NCBI GenBank assembly: GCA_017649485.1
Contig: JAGCGS010000006.1
Location: 1-33,397, forward strand
Direction: 5' to 3'
Source: Bacteroidaceae bacterium
Lineage (GTDB): Bacteria; Bacteroidota; Bacteroidia; Bacteroidales; Bacteroidaceae
Length of the DNA: 33,397 bases
Shown here: in pieces, positions 8,943 to 16,459 of the stretch
How the letters are laid out: the number at the start of each line of letters is the position of its first letter
Numbering within the stretch: position 1 is the first letter of the stretch
The notes under the pieces: generated by a model
What the model was told of the DNA's origin: nothing
The model's database searches: none
What the model saw: only the letters and a program-made list of their open reading frames with translations
Made by a program: the position numbers and the translations under genes

Positions 8943-10178
8943 ATGATGCGAAAGATTCTTGCTATTGTTATCCTGCTAACCATCCCATGCTGTTTTCTCT
9001 CTGCCCAGAAAGATGTGCTGAAGCAAGCCAAGACTACGCTGAAAAACGGCGATGTCAAGGAGCTGCAGAAACTGGTGGACAAGATGATTGTCAATCCAGA
9101 AACAAAGGAGCTGGCAGAAACTTGGCATGTGGCAGGTAGGGTGCAGCAGCGCAAGGCAGAGCAGCAGATGGAAAAAGCTTATCTGCGCAAACCTTATGAC
9201 ACACTCACTATCTACAATAGCGTACTGAATATGAGCAAGTATTTCCTTACCTGCGACTCGTTGGCGCAGCGAGAAATGAAACCCGGCAAAATCAACAAAT
9301 ACCGCAAGGATAACCAACGCGCCATTCTGGCTGACAAGGGTAACCTACTCAACGGCGGCATCTACTATTATAACCACGCCCTTAATGGCGATACAGTGAA
9401 ACTCACACAGTCGCTCGACTTTTTTAAGACTTACATTGATTTGACACTTAGTGATATGTTCGCAGAAGACAACCTTTTGCAACGTGATTCAGTGTTTACG
9501 CAGGTGGCATATTACGCCAGCTTGGCCGCCATGAAGATTGGCGATTACGCCAATGTGCTGAAATATGCTCCGTATGCCGAGGATGATGCCAAGGTAGGTC
9601 AGTATGCCATGGAGTTCATTGCCCAGGCACACCAGCATTATGGTAATACATCAGCTTGGATTGAAATCTTAAAACGAGGTATCGAGAAATATCCGCAAGA
9701 CGATTATTTCTTTGCGAACCTCATAGACTTCTATGACGAGAACGAAAACTATGATGAGGCATTGGCATTTGCCGATGGTATGCTGGCGAAAAATCCAAGC
9801 AACTATTACTACTTGTTTATAAAAGGTTTCCTGTATCAAAACATGAAGAGATACAATGATGCCTTGGCTTATTACAAGCGTTCCATTAACGCTAATCATA
9901 ACTATGCCGAAGCATACAGTAACGTTGGCTTAGTGTATTGCCTTCAAGCTCAAGATTTCTCTGTGGAAGCTGTGACAGACATCAAAGATCCTCGCTATCC
10001 TGTTGATCAGGCACACCTTAAGTCTTTCTACGAGAAAGCTCTCCCTTATTATGAAAAGGCTCGTGAACTAAAGCCCAATGACCGCATCCTGTGGCTCAAT
10101 GGTCTTCATCGTGTTTATTATAACCTCAGCATGGGTGACAAGTTCAATGAGGTGGATATGATGATAAATAATGAATGA
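8943..10178 (+). CDS. Secreted tetratricopeptide-repeat protein (second of a tandem pair)
   Basis: 411 aa, paralogous to the preceding gene from end to end. Shared blocks include NPET..LA.TW..AG.VQQ, KGNL.NGGI, ..DFF.TY.DL, DEA.AFAD....K.P.N, the IKGFLY/VKGFLY motif and SFYEKA.PYYEKAR. Signal peptide about 1-21 (MMRKILAIVILLTIPCCFLSA). TPR-like helices occur at about 250-330 and 355-395. Unlike its neighbour it has mixed, unbiased codon use, suggesting weaker expression. It lies behind the neighbour's terminator, so it is probably transcribed separately or by read-through; I see no consensus promoter in the 40-nt gap. The start could also be the next ATG at 8946. Function unknown. Confidence 0.83.
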   Translation: MMRKILAIVILLTIPCCFLSAQKDVLKQAKTTLKNGDVKELQKLVDKMIVNPETKELAETWHVAGRVQQRKAEQQMEKAYLRKPYDTLTIYNSVLNMSKYFLTCDSLAQREMKPGKINKYRKDNQRAILADKGNLLNGGIYYYNHALNGDTVKLTQSLDFFKTYIDLTLSDMFAEDNLLQRDSVFTQVAYYASLAAMKIGDYANVLKYAPYAEDDAKVGQYAMEFIAQAHQHYGNTSAWIEILKRGIEKYPQDDYFFANLIDFYDENENYDEALAFADGMLAKNPSNYYYLFIKGFLYQNMKRYNDALAYYKRSINANHNYAEAYSNVGLVYCLQAQDFSVEAVTDIKDPRYPVDQAHLKSFYEKALPYYEKARELKPNDRILWLNGLHRVYYNLSMGDKFNEVDMMINNE

Positions 10179-10196
10179 AATTAATTTGGAAACTAA

Positions 10197-10232
10197 GAGA
10201 GGAAGCATTTAATGTGCTTCCTCTCATTTTTT
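10197..10232 (+). terminator. Terminator after the TPR pair, facing prs
   Basis: GAGAGGAAGCA (10197-10207) pairs perfectly with TGCTTCCTCTC (10215-10225) around a 7-nt loop, followed by ATTTTTTAT on the plus strand. It lies between convergent genes. On the minus strand the stem is followed only by TTAGTTTCC, so termination of prs here is less certain. Confidence 0.85.
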
Positions 10233-10255
10233 ATCTGTTGTGATAGTTGTCTTTT

Positions 10256-11197
10256 TTAGATTAGGTATTGCGAGCTGATGGACTCGTTGCAAACCACGCG
10301 GCGGATGGTTTCAGCAAAGATGTCTGCAATGCTGAGCTGTTTTACCTTATCGCACTTCTTACTATATGGGATGCTATCAGTAAAGACCATCTCAGACAAC
10401 TGTGATTCCTGAATACGGAAAGACGCAGGGTCGGACATCACGCAATGGCTTGCGATAGCACGTACGGAACGAGCACCGTTTTCAATCATCAGATTAGCCG
10501 CTTTGGTAATAGTGCCTGCTGTATCTACAATGTCATCAATCAGAATCACATCCTTGTCTTTCACATCGCCAATCACTTGCATGCTAGCAACTACATTTGC
10601 CTTCTCACGAGTCTTGTTGCAGAGCACCAATGGCACATCGAAGTATTTGGCGTATGCACCTGCACGCTTGGAACCACCTACGTCTGGTGAAGCCATAACG
10701 AGGTTGTCACCCAAGTTGAGAGATTCGATATAAGGGATGAATACACTTGATGCATACAAATGATCAACAGGGACATTAAAGAAACCCTGAATTTGGTCAG
10801 CATGTAAGTCCATTGTAATCAAGCGGTCGATACCTGCTACTGACAACAAATCAGCTACCAGCTTCGCTCCTATAGATACACGTGGTTTGTCCTTGCGGTC
10901 TTGGCGTGCCCATCCGAAATAAGGAACTACAGCACAGATTGACTTAGCAGAGGCACGTTTAGCAGCATCGATCATCAGCAACAGTTCCATCAGATTGTCG
11001 GAATTGGGGAAAGTTGATTGAACCAGGAAGACAATTGAGCCACGAATTGATTCTTCATAAGACACAGCGAACTCGCCATCGGCAAAATGAGTAATGTTCA
11101 TATTGCCCAACGGACAATTCAGACTGGCGCAGATGCGCTCAGCAAGGTACCTTGAATTGGTACCAGAGAAAACCATAAAAGGTGAAGTCTCGTTCAT
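10256..11197 (-). CDS. prs: Ribose-phosphate pyrophosphokinase (PRPP synthetase)
   Basis: Makes 5-phosphoribosyl-1-diphosphate from ribose 5-phosphate and ATP for purine, pyrimidine, His, Trp and NAD synthesis; cytosolic, 313 aa, normal length. Visible family features: the N-terminal FSGTNSRYLAERI nucleotide-binding region, the FADGEF motif (38-43), the flexible-loop RQDRKDKPR (98-106), DLHADQIQGFF (130-140), and the PRPP-binding loop DVILIDDIVDTAGTITK (216-232). It is the last gene of a minus-strand run after the ASCH, esterase and TlpA-like genes, 28 nt behind the ASCH gene, so it may share their transcript. Confidence 0.97.
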   Translation of the reverse strand: MNETSPFMVFSGTNSRYLAERICASLNCPLGNMNITHFADGEFAVSYEESIRGSIVFLVQSTFPNSDNLMELLLMIDAAKRASAKSICAVVPYFGWARQDRKDKPRVSIGAKLVADLLSVAGIDRLITMDLHADQIQGFFNVPVDHLYASSVFIPYIESLNLGDNLVMASPDVGGSKRAGAYAKYFDVPLVLCNKTREKANVVASMQVIGDVKDKDVILIDDIVDTAGTITKAANLMIENGARSVRAIASHCVMSDPASFRIQESQLSEMVFTDSIPYSKKCDKVKQLSIADIFAETIRRVVCNESISSQYLI

Positions 11198-11225
11198 GAT
11201 TATACTTTAATTAATATTGATTGTT

Positions 11226-11987
11226 TTAGATTTTGTCACCAATGGTGTAGAGTAAGTAGTAAAGATACTCCCATCCGCCAACTTTCTCGATTTTGAGAGG
11301 CATACCGTCGTCATCACGATCGAGAATGAGATCGACCTTCGTAACCTCATAGCTTTGTTGCTCTCCTGAAGGACTAACAGCTACGAGTTTCTTAACAGAA
11401 CGGGGATTCCATATCTTGCCTGTATAGCCAGTAAAAAGATCTCGGTTGTCAGCATAGAGGTTGATATCTACCTCTTTGTCACCATCAACTAAACTGTCAA
11501 ACTTCAGCTGGTTGAGCGGAAGTGTCAACACTCCATCATCAGTGAGAGAAGGTTGTAAGACATCTTGGGTCTCAGGTAAAGCTGCCTCGTCTATTAAGTT
11601 GGTCTCAAACACAAACTGCTCTACAACATCGCAAGGGATAGGTTGTTTGAGAGAGCGTGGATTAGCCAATTTCCAATTAACGCAGTCAGGCAAACTCCAC
11701 ACAGACTCTTCCTTCTCAGAGAAGCCAGTTACATCCACATAGCCCACAATTGCCGCTGTTGGCAATTTGGTGAATGTGGGTATCTGTCCCATAAGAAGAT
11801 AGTTGTCTATGCGATAGGACCAGCAATCAGGCAACGCCTGGTGGTATTCTGGCGGGATTTGCATCCGCGTGGCAATTATAGCTATCTTGCCTGGGTTTTC
11901 CTTTGGCTTCCATGCCATGCTCATCACATCCTGTAGGCCTGAGCAAATAAGCGAGGCCCAAGGTTGTGGCATACAAACAGCTTTCAT
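11226..11987 (-). CDS. ASCH-domain protein with uncharacterised C-terminal half
   Basis: 253 aa, no signal peptide, so cytosolic. The N-terminal part (about 1-120) looks like an ASCH domain, a PUA-related fold that binds RNA or modified nucleotides. It opens KAVCMPQPWASLICSGLQDV, continues with a GKIAIIAT strand and a VGYVDVTGF strand, and closes with VNWKLANPRSLKQPIPC, matching the usual W-x-L-x-N...PI ending. Residues about 125-253 (acidic, with ladder-like beta strands) match nothing I recognise. The start is 1 nt after the stop of the upstream esterase gene, so the two are almost certainly cotranscribed; prs follows after 28 nt. The substrate is unknown. Confidence 0.75.
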   Translation of the reverse strand: MKAVCMPQPWASLICSGLQDVMSMAWKPKENPGKIAIIATRMQIPPEYHQALPDCWSYRIDNYLLMGQIPTFTKLPTAAIVGYVDVTGFSEKEESVWSLPDCVNWKLANPRSLKQPIPCDVVEQFVFETNLIDEAALPETQDVLQPSLTDDGVLTLPLNQLKFDSLVDGDKEVDINLYADNRDLFTGYTGKIWNPRSVKKLVAVSPSGEQQSYEVTKVDLILDRDDDGMPLKIEKVGGWEYLYYLLYTIGDKI

Positions 11988-11988
11988 G

Positions 11989-13185
11989 TTACTTAAACAA
12001 TAAAGGAGTAAATTCAGTTAGGTAAATGCGCCAGTTTCGCCAAATATGACCACCATCGGTCTCCATATACTGATACTTGTAACCCAGTTGGTCGAGTTTC
12101 TGGCGATAAGCATTATTGGCAGCAATGAGGAAATCGGTCTTGCCGATACCAATCCAGTACAGAGCAGGCTTCTTGCCGAACTGAGTCTTCAACTTGGCAT
12201 CCTCATTCTGATAGATAGGTGAGATGGATGGGTCTGTAACACCCAGTGCAGCAGAGAACAAACCTACATAGTCGAAGGTGTCAGGATTGTTCAGCGAGAT
12301 AAACTTTGAGTGGAAACCACCCATTGACAAACCTGCGATGGCGCGACCTTGCTTCTTTGCGATGGTACGATAGTTTGAGTCAATAAACTTCACTACATCC
12401 ATGAATGAAGTCTCAAACGAACCTTCCATAGTCTTAGGCAGATTCATTGAAGGAGGAACAAATCCTGCTGATGTTTCACCTGGAGCAGCCTCCTGGGAGA
12501 TATTACCATTGGTCATTACCACAATCATTGGCTCAGCCTTACCCTGTGCGATAAGGTTGTCAAGAATTTGAGCTGTACGACCTTGTGTTAGCCAAGCTTC
12601 TTCATCGCCACCCATGCCGTGTAATAAGTAGAAAACAGGATAACGCTTGTTGCTGGTCTCATAGCCTGCTGGGGTATAAACACTTAGACGACGGGTCATA
12701 CCATCTTGAGTGTACCAGCGTTTTGCTACAGTACCATGGGGAACAGCATTCACCTTATAAAGGTCTGAACGTCCGCCACCAATCAGCAAGATGCTACTCA
12801 GGGTTGATACATCGCGATTCACATACACATTGTTGAGGTCCAGCATTCTCTGGCCATCAATAAGGAAATTATAAGTGTAGAATTCAGGAGCAACAGGTTC
12901 TGGAGTAGTGTATTCCCACACGCCATCCTTCTCAGTAAAGTTGCCAACACCTGGCATGTCCATCTCCATCTCGTTGTTGCCAAATTTCACAGTCTGCTTC
13001 TGGGTAGGGAGGAAGTCTCCGGTAACCTGCACTTTCACAGCTTTTGGAGCTACTACACGGAAAGTCACTGTGTTGTCTGGGTGAATTTCAGGAGACACCA
13101 AACCTGCGCCTCCAAACAGTGCTTGCTGAGCAAAAGCAATTGTTGTGGCCAACAGAGCCACCAATGTCAATGATACCTTTTTCAT
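11989..13185 (-). CDS. Secreted esterase of the esterase D / feruloyl-esterase family
   Basis: 398 aa. Signal peptide 1-19 (ends AFA, then Q). Residues about 28-130 form an immunoglobulin-like E-set/CBM48-type domain (VTFRVVAPKAVKVQVTGDF; YTYNFLIDGQ). The alpha/beta-hydrolase domain follows (about 150-398) with oxyanion region YLLHGMGGDEEAW, nucleophile elbow GLSMGG (Ser287), probable acid Asp351 and His380 in GGHIWRNW. This layout is common among Bacteroidetes acetyl-xylan and feruloyl esterases; the actual ester cannot be told from sequence. It lies 10 nt downstream of the TlpA-like lipoprotein gene and 1 nt upstream of the ASCH gene. Confidence 0.85.
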   Translation of the reverse strand: MKKVSLTLVALLATTIAFAQQALFGGAGLVSPEIHPDNTVTFRVVAPKAVKVQVTGDFLPTQKQTVKFGNNEMEMDMPGVGNFTEKDGVWEYTTPEPVAPEFYTYNFLIDGQRMLDLNNVYVNRDVSTLSSILLIGGGRSDLYKVNAVPHGTVAKRWYTQDGMTRRLSVYTPAGYETSNKRYPVFYLLHGMGGDEEAWLTQGRTAQILDNLIAQGKAEPMIVVMTNGNISQEAAPGETSAGFVPPSMNLPKTMEGSFETSFMDVVKFIDSNYRTIAKKQGRAIAGLSMGGFHSKFISLNNPDTFDYVGLFSAALGVTDPSISPIYQNEDAKLKTQFGKKPALYWIGIGKTDFLIAANNAYRQKLDQLGYKYQYMETDGGHIWRNWRIYLTEFTPLLFK

Positions 13186-13195
13186 ATTAATAATG

Positions 13196-14287
13196 TTATT
13201 TAATTAATTCCGCAATCTTCTCATATAGTTTCTCGCCTCTCAAGTTACGCTCCACAATTGTGCCGTCTTTATCAATCAGTACCGTATGGGGAATAGCGTT
13301 AACACCATAGATGGCAGCTGCTTCGCATTGCCAGTATTTCAGGTCGGACATCTGAGGCCAAGTGATACCCAAGTTGGAGATACCTTTTTTCCATGCTTCT
13401 GCAGTTTGATCAAGTGAAACACCTACAATCTCCAACCCTTTGTTCTTATATTGGTTGTACACTTTAATCACGTTAGGCATCTCCTGAATGCATGGTCCAC
13501 ACCAACTTGCCCAGAAATTCACCAGGACCACCTTTCCCTTGCCGGCATAGTCACTCAGTTTTACAGGTTTGCCATCTGGGTCTTTCAGCTCAAAGTCTGT
13601 GAATTTCTTTCCTACAGCGGTAGCTGTCAGCTTAGTGACTTGCTCTTTGATTCGATTTATACTCTCGTCAGAAGAAAATCTGTCGGGAATCAATTCCACA
13701 ATTTCTGCCAACTGAGGTGTGTCCATATAGTAATAGAAGTTTTTAAGCATGTGTATGCCTACCTCATTGGTGGCATTTTCCTTTGTACTTTTCACAAGCA
13801 AGTTTACGAATTGTTCCTCAAAAATTTCGCTCTGCTTGACCAAGCTGGCATGTTGATCATCAGTAAGATTATCGTCATCCAGCTTTTCATACAGGTCATT
13901 CATCTGTGTTTGTAAATCAAAGATTTCATCACGTATCTTCTGATATGCATCATTATTGGGAGTACCTGTGGCAGAAGTGGTTTCCGTGTCCATTTTCACT
14001 ACGATGGTACCGTTTTCCAGGAAAAATTCCATCGCCTGGTCATTCTCATTTCCTGGCTGATACATCAAATATTTCAGCATGGGGGTATCTTGCTTGCCCT
14101 TGAACTTAAACTTACCTTTTTTGATTACTGTCGCCTGTTGTTTTTGCATCTGACGACCACTTATGTCCACCAGGAAAATGGAGTCGCCATCCTGAGCGTC
14201 AGAAATCTCGCCTTTAATGGTATAGCCCTCATTTCCTGTGCAAGCTGTTAAGGCAGCCAGCATTCCCACATAAAAAAACTTCCTCAT
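13196..14287 (-). CDS. TlpA/ResA-type thioredoxin lipoprotein with N-terminal DUF4369-like domain
   Basis: 363 aa from the ATG at 14287. This start is chosen because it gives a clean lipoprotein signal, MRKFFYVGMLAALTAC with Cys16. It also lies just downstream of a consensus promoter; an upstream in-frame ATG at 14395 lies before the promoter and inside the rpsP terminator region. Residues about 20-115 resemble the DUF4369 domain found on Bacteroidetes thiol-disulfide proteins. A charged helical linker follows, then a thioredoxin fold (about 225-363) with active site WCGPC (Cys263, Cys266) and the cis-Pro segment NAIPHT. Probably a periplasmic-side membrane-anchored thiol-disulfide oxidoreductase. 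First gene of the run through esterase, ASCH and prs. Confidence 0.88.
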   Translation of the reverse strand: MRKFFYVGMLAALTACTGNEGYTIKGEISDAQDGDSIFLVDISGRQMQKQQATVIKKGKFKFKGKQDTPMLKYLMYQPGNENDQAMEFFLENGTIVVKMDTETTSATGTPNNDAYQKIRDEIFDLQTQMNDLYEKLDDDNLTDDQHASLVKQSEIFEEQFVNLLVKSTKENATNEVGIHMLKNFYYYMDTPQLAEIVELIPDRFSSDESINRIKEQVTKLTATAVGKKFTDFELKDPDGKPVKLSDYAGKGKVVLVNFWASWCGPCIQEMPNVIKVYNQYKNKGLEIVGVSLDQTAEAWKKGISNLGITWPQMSDLKYWQCEAAAIYGVNAIPHTVLIDKDGTIVERNLRGEKLYEKIAELIK

Positions 14288-14324
14288 ATCCAATATATCA
14301 TATTTCTTTATACACATTTGGGAA

Positions 14325-14356
14325 CAAAGGTAAATATAATTTGGGAATTGAACAAA
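14325..14356 (-). promoter_or_regulatory. Promoter of the TlpA-esterase-ASCH-prs group
   Basis: On the minus strand TTTG (14353-14356), 20 nt, then TACCTTTG (14325-14332), an exact Bacteroidetes match. The -33 TTTG is the end of the T-tract of the rpsP terminator. The start codon at 14287 is about 30 nt downstream of the expected transcription start. Confidence 0.7.
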
Positions 14357-14387
14357 AAAAACCTCTCCGATTTTGCAATCGGAGAGG
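14353..14387 (-). terminator. Rho-independent terminator of rpsP
   Basis: CCTCTCCGATT (14362-14372) pairs perfectly with AATCGGAGAGG (14377-14387), 11 bp with a 4-nt loop. On the minus strand it is followed by GGTTTTTTTTG. It lies 31 nt after the rpsP stop. Confidence 0.9.
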
Positions 14388-14418
14388 CCGTTCATTCGTA
14401 ATATGCAATCTATGAAGA

Positions 14419-14955
14419 TTACTCTGCGGCAGGAGCCTCTGCAGCAGCTTCCTCAGCAGCCTTAGCGGCTTCTTCAGCAGCTTTTGCAGCTTCTTCAGCG
14501 GCCTTTTTCTCTGCCAGAGCTTTAGCCTTAGCTTCGTTTACTTTCTTCTCTGCTTCCAAACGAGCATTTGCAATAGCCTTCTTCTCAGCAGCAGCCTTGT
14601 CAGATGCAGCCTTCAGACCATTCTGCTTATCCTTCTTCCAAGCCTCGAAACGCTTCTGTGCCTCAGCTTCATCAAACGCGCCCTTCTTTACACCAGTCAG
14701 GAGGTGTCTCATTAGATAAACGCCCTCATGTGACAAGATGTTGCGTACTGTATCGGTTGGCTGTGCGCCTACATTTACCCAATACATTGCACGTTCGAAC
14801 TTCAAATCTACAGTGGCAGGATCGGTGTTAGGGTTGTAAGTACCAATTCTTTCGATGAACTTTCCATCACGTGGAGCTCTTGCATCGGCAATGACGATGG
14901 TATAGAACGCATAATTCTTGTGACCATGTCTTTGCAGTCTAATTCTTGTTGCCAT
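14419..14955 (-). CDS. rpsP: 30S ribosomal protein S16 with long low-complexity tail
   Basis: S16 binds 16S rRNA early in 30S assembly. The conserved core occupies about the first 80 residues: [40 protein letters not shown], and [20 protein letters not shown]. The protein is 178 aa, about twice the E. coli length. The extra part is a lysine-rich helical stretch and then an Ala/Glu/Lys tail with AAEEAAK-type repeats (about 150-178). Extended S16 tails are common in Bacteroidetes. A consensus promoter with a GC-rich discriminator lies upstream and a strong terminator downstream, so it forms a monocistronic unit, apart from possible read-through from nhaC. Confidence 0.95.
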   Translation of the reverse strand: MATRIRLQRHGHKNYAFYTIVIADARAPRDGKFIERIGTYNPNTDPATVDLKFERAMYWVNVGAQPTDTVRNILSHEGVYLMRHLLTGVKKGAFDEAEAQKRFEAWKKDKQNGLKAASDKAAAEKKAIANARLEAEKKVNEAKAKALAEKKAAEEAAKAAEEAAKAAEEAAAEAPAAE

Positions 14956-14992
14956 AATTTTGTTTTAAAAGTTTATAAATGATTTGAATGAT

Positions 14993-15011
14993 GCCTTTAT
15001 CTCGTAAAGGC
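14993..15011 (-). promoter_or_regulatory. Hairpin at the 5' end of the rpsP mRNA
   Basis: GCCTTTA (14993-14999) pairs with TAAAGGC (15005-15011) around a 5-nt loop. It lies just downstream of the rpsP -7 element, so it would start at or within a few bases of the mRNA 5' end. It lacks a following T-tract, so it is not a terminator. A stabilising or regulatory role is possible. Confidence 0.4.
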
Positions 15012-15016
15012 GGGTG

Positions 15017-15048
15017 CAAAGGTAGTGGTTTTCTTTGACATACCCAAA
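15017..15048 (-). promoter_or_regulatory. rpsP promoter
   Basis: On the minus strand TTTG (15045-15048), 20 nt, then TACCTTTG (15017-15024), both exact Bacteroidetes consensus elements. It is followed by the GC-rich CACCCGCC discriminator, similar in position and composition to the tRNA promoters of this window. Confidence 0.75.
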
Positions 15049-15064
15049 TAATTGCCTTCTTTTT

Positions 15065-16372
15065 TTACGAATACTTTCTGGGGAGCCGCAACAATATCGC
15101 TAAAATGGCACAACATCCCATGCAGAATGGGTAAAATAGCGATCCTGTGATGCTCACGGGCGAGATGCCAGCCAACCCTGATGCTATCAGCATCTGTGCT
15201 CCGTAAGGAATGATGCCCTGCACCATGCAAGAAAATGTGTCGAGAATACTTGCCACCTTGCGCTTGTCAAGCCCAAACTGCTGGGATATCTGTCTGGCAA
15301 TAGGCGCTGTAGTAATGATGGCAATGGTGTTGTTGGCGGTACAGAGATCGGCCAATCCCACCAAGGCACCAATGCTCATCTCTGCCCCTCGCTTACCCTT
15401 GATGTGCTTCGTCATCTTCTTTATAATGAAGGCAATACCTCCGTTAAAGCGAATCATCTCCAACATACCTCCTGCCAACAGTGTTACAATAATCAGCTCA
15501 CTCATGCCCAAAATGCCTTCGCCCATAGCGGCAAACCAATCGAAGAAAGCAGTGCCTGTCAGAGTTCCTACAATGCCAGTAGCAGCTAAGCCTATGAGTA
15601 GCACCTGCATCACATTTACCCCGAACAGGGCAAGACCCAACACCAGCAAGTAAGGTATCACTTGTAGCCATTTAACCTCTCCAATCTCAGGTGTCACATC
15701 CAATGCCATACCTTGTATTATATATAGCACAAGTGATATAAGAGCTGCGGGCAAAATGATTTGAATATTAACCCGAAACTTATCCCTCATTAAGCAATCT
15801 TGTGTTTGTGTGGCGGCAATGGTGGTATCGCTGATGAATGATAGGTTGTCGCCAAAGAAAGAACCACCCACCACTACTGCTGTCATATAGGATAGGTCAA
15901 TGCCTGTCTTAGCTGCTAATCCTGAAGCCACGGGAACAAGAGCTGCAATAGTACCCACACTTGTGCCAATTGACAAAGATATGAAGCAGGAAGCCAAGAA
16001 GATACCTGCCAAAATTAGGTTGCCAGGTAAAATGGTTAGTGTCAAGTTCACAATGGAGTCGATGGCTCCCATCTGCTTGGCACCTTGGGCAAAGGCACCT
16101 GCCAGGATGAATATCCATACCATTAGTAAGATACTTTTCTCGCTGGCACCTTTAGAAAAGACACTAATTCGATCCTCCATAGGCAAACCTCGCGTGATGG
16201 CTACTGCATAGCACGACGAGAAAAGAAATGCCACAGTTATGGGAATCTTATAAAAGTCATTGAGGATGAGGGAGGCAACAAGATACATGCACAAGAATAC
16301 TGCCATCGGACTCAAGGCCAACCAACCGTGAATCCTGTACTTTTGCTTGATTTCATTCGCTTTTTCCTGCAT
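15065..16372 (-). CDS. nhaC: NhaC-family Na+/H+ antiporter
   Basis: 435 aa integral inner-membrane protein, hydrophobic almost throughout, with about ten to twelve predicted membrane segments. Family-like stretches include SIGTSVGTIAALVPVASGLA, VVGGSFFGDNLSFISDTTIAAT (a conserved NhaC segment with likely ion-binding Asp and Ser residues), and the C-terminal SCMVQGIIPYGAQMLIASG. Expected to exchange Na+ for protons for pH and sodium homeostasis. It follows the efflux-pump gene by 87 nt; a TACCTTTG lies in that gap, so it may have its own promoter. No terminator is seen between it and rpsP, only the rpsP promoter. Confidence 0.88.
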   Translation of the reverse strand: MQEKANEIKQKYRIHGWLALSPMAVFLCMYLVASLILNDFYKIPITVAFLFSSCYAVAITRGLPMEDRISVFSKGASEKSILLMVWIFILAGAFAQGAKQMGAIDSIVNLTLTILPGNLILAGIFLASCFISLSIGTSVGTIAALVPVASGLAAKTGIDLSYMTAVVVGGSFFGDNLSFISDTTIAATQTQDCLMRDKFRVNIQIILPAALISLVLYIIQGMALDVTPEIGEVKWLQVIPYLLVLGLALFGVNVMQVLLIGLAATGIVGTLTGTAFFDWFAAMGEGILGMSELIIVTLLAGGMLEMIRFNGGIAFIIKKMTKHIKGKRGAEMSIGALVGLADLCTANNTIAIITTAPIARQISQQFGLDKRKVASILDTFSCMVQGIIPYGAQMLIASGLAGISPVSITGSLFYPFCMGCCAILAILLRLPRKYS

Positions 16373-16402
16373 CCTGTTCTCTTGGTTTGTAGATTATGGC
16401 GT

Positions 16403-16410
16403 CAAAGGTA
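16403..16410 (-). promoter_or_regulatory. Candidate nhaC promoter -7 element
   Basis: The minus strand reads TACCTTTG, an exact match, about 31 nt before the nhaC ATG. No TTTG is found 19-20 nt upstream of it. Confidence 0.4.
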
Positions 16411-16459
16411 ATGAATTTTATCCTTTTTGCTGGTCTTTTTGTATTAAAAATGTTATCTA

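Noticed and set aside
14288-14395. N-terminal extension of the TlpA-like protein from an ATG at 14395
   Set aside because: It starts upstream of the promoter, in the rpsP terminator region, and would bury the lipoprotein signal.
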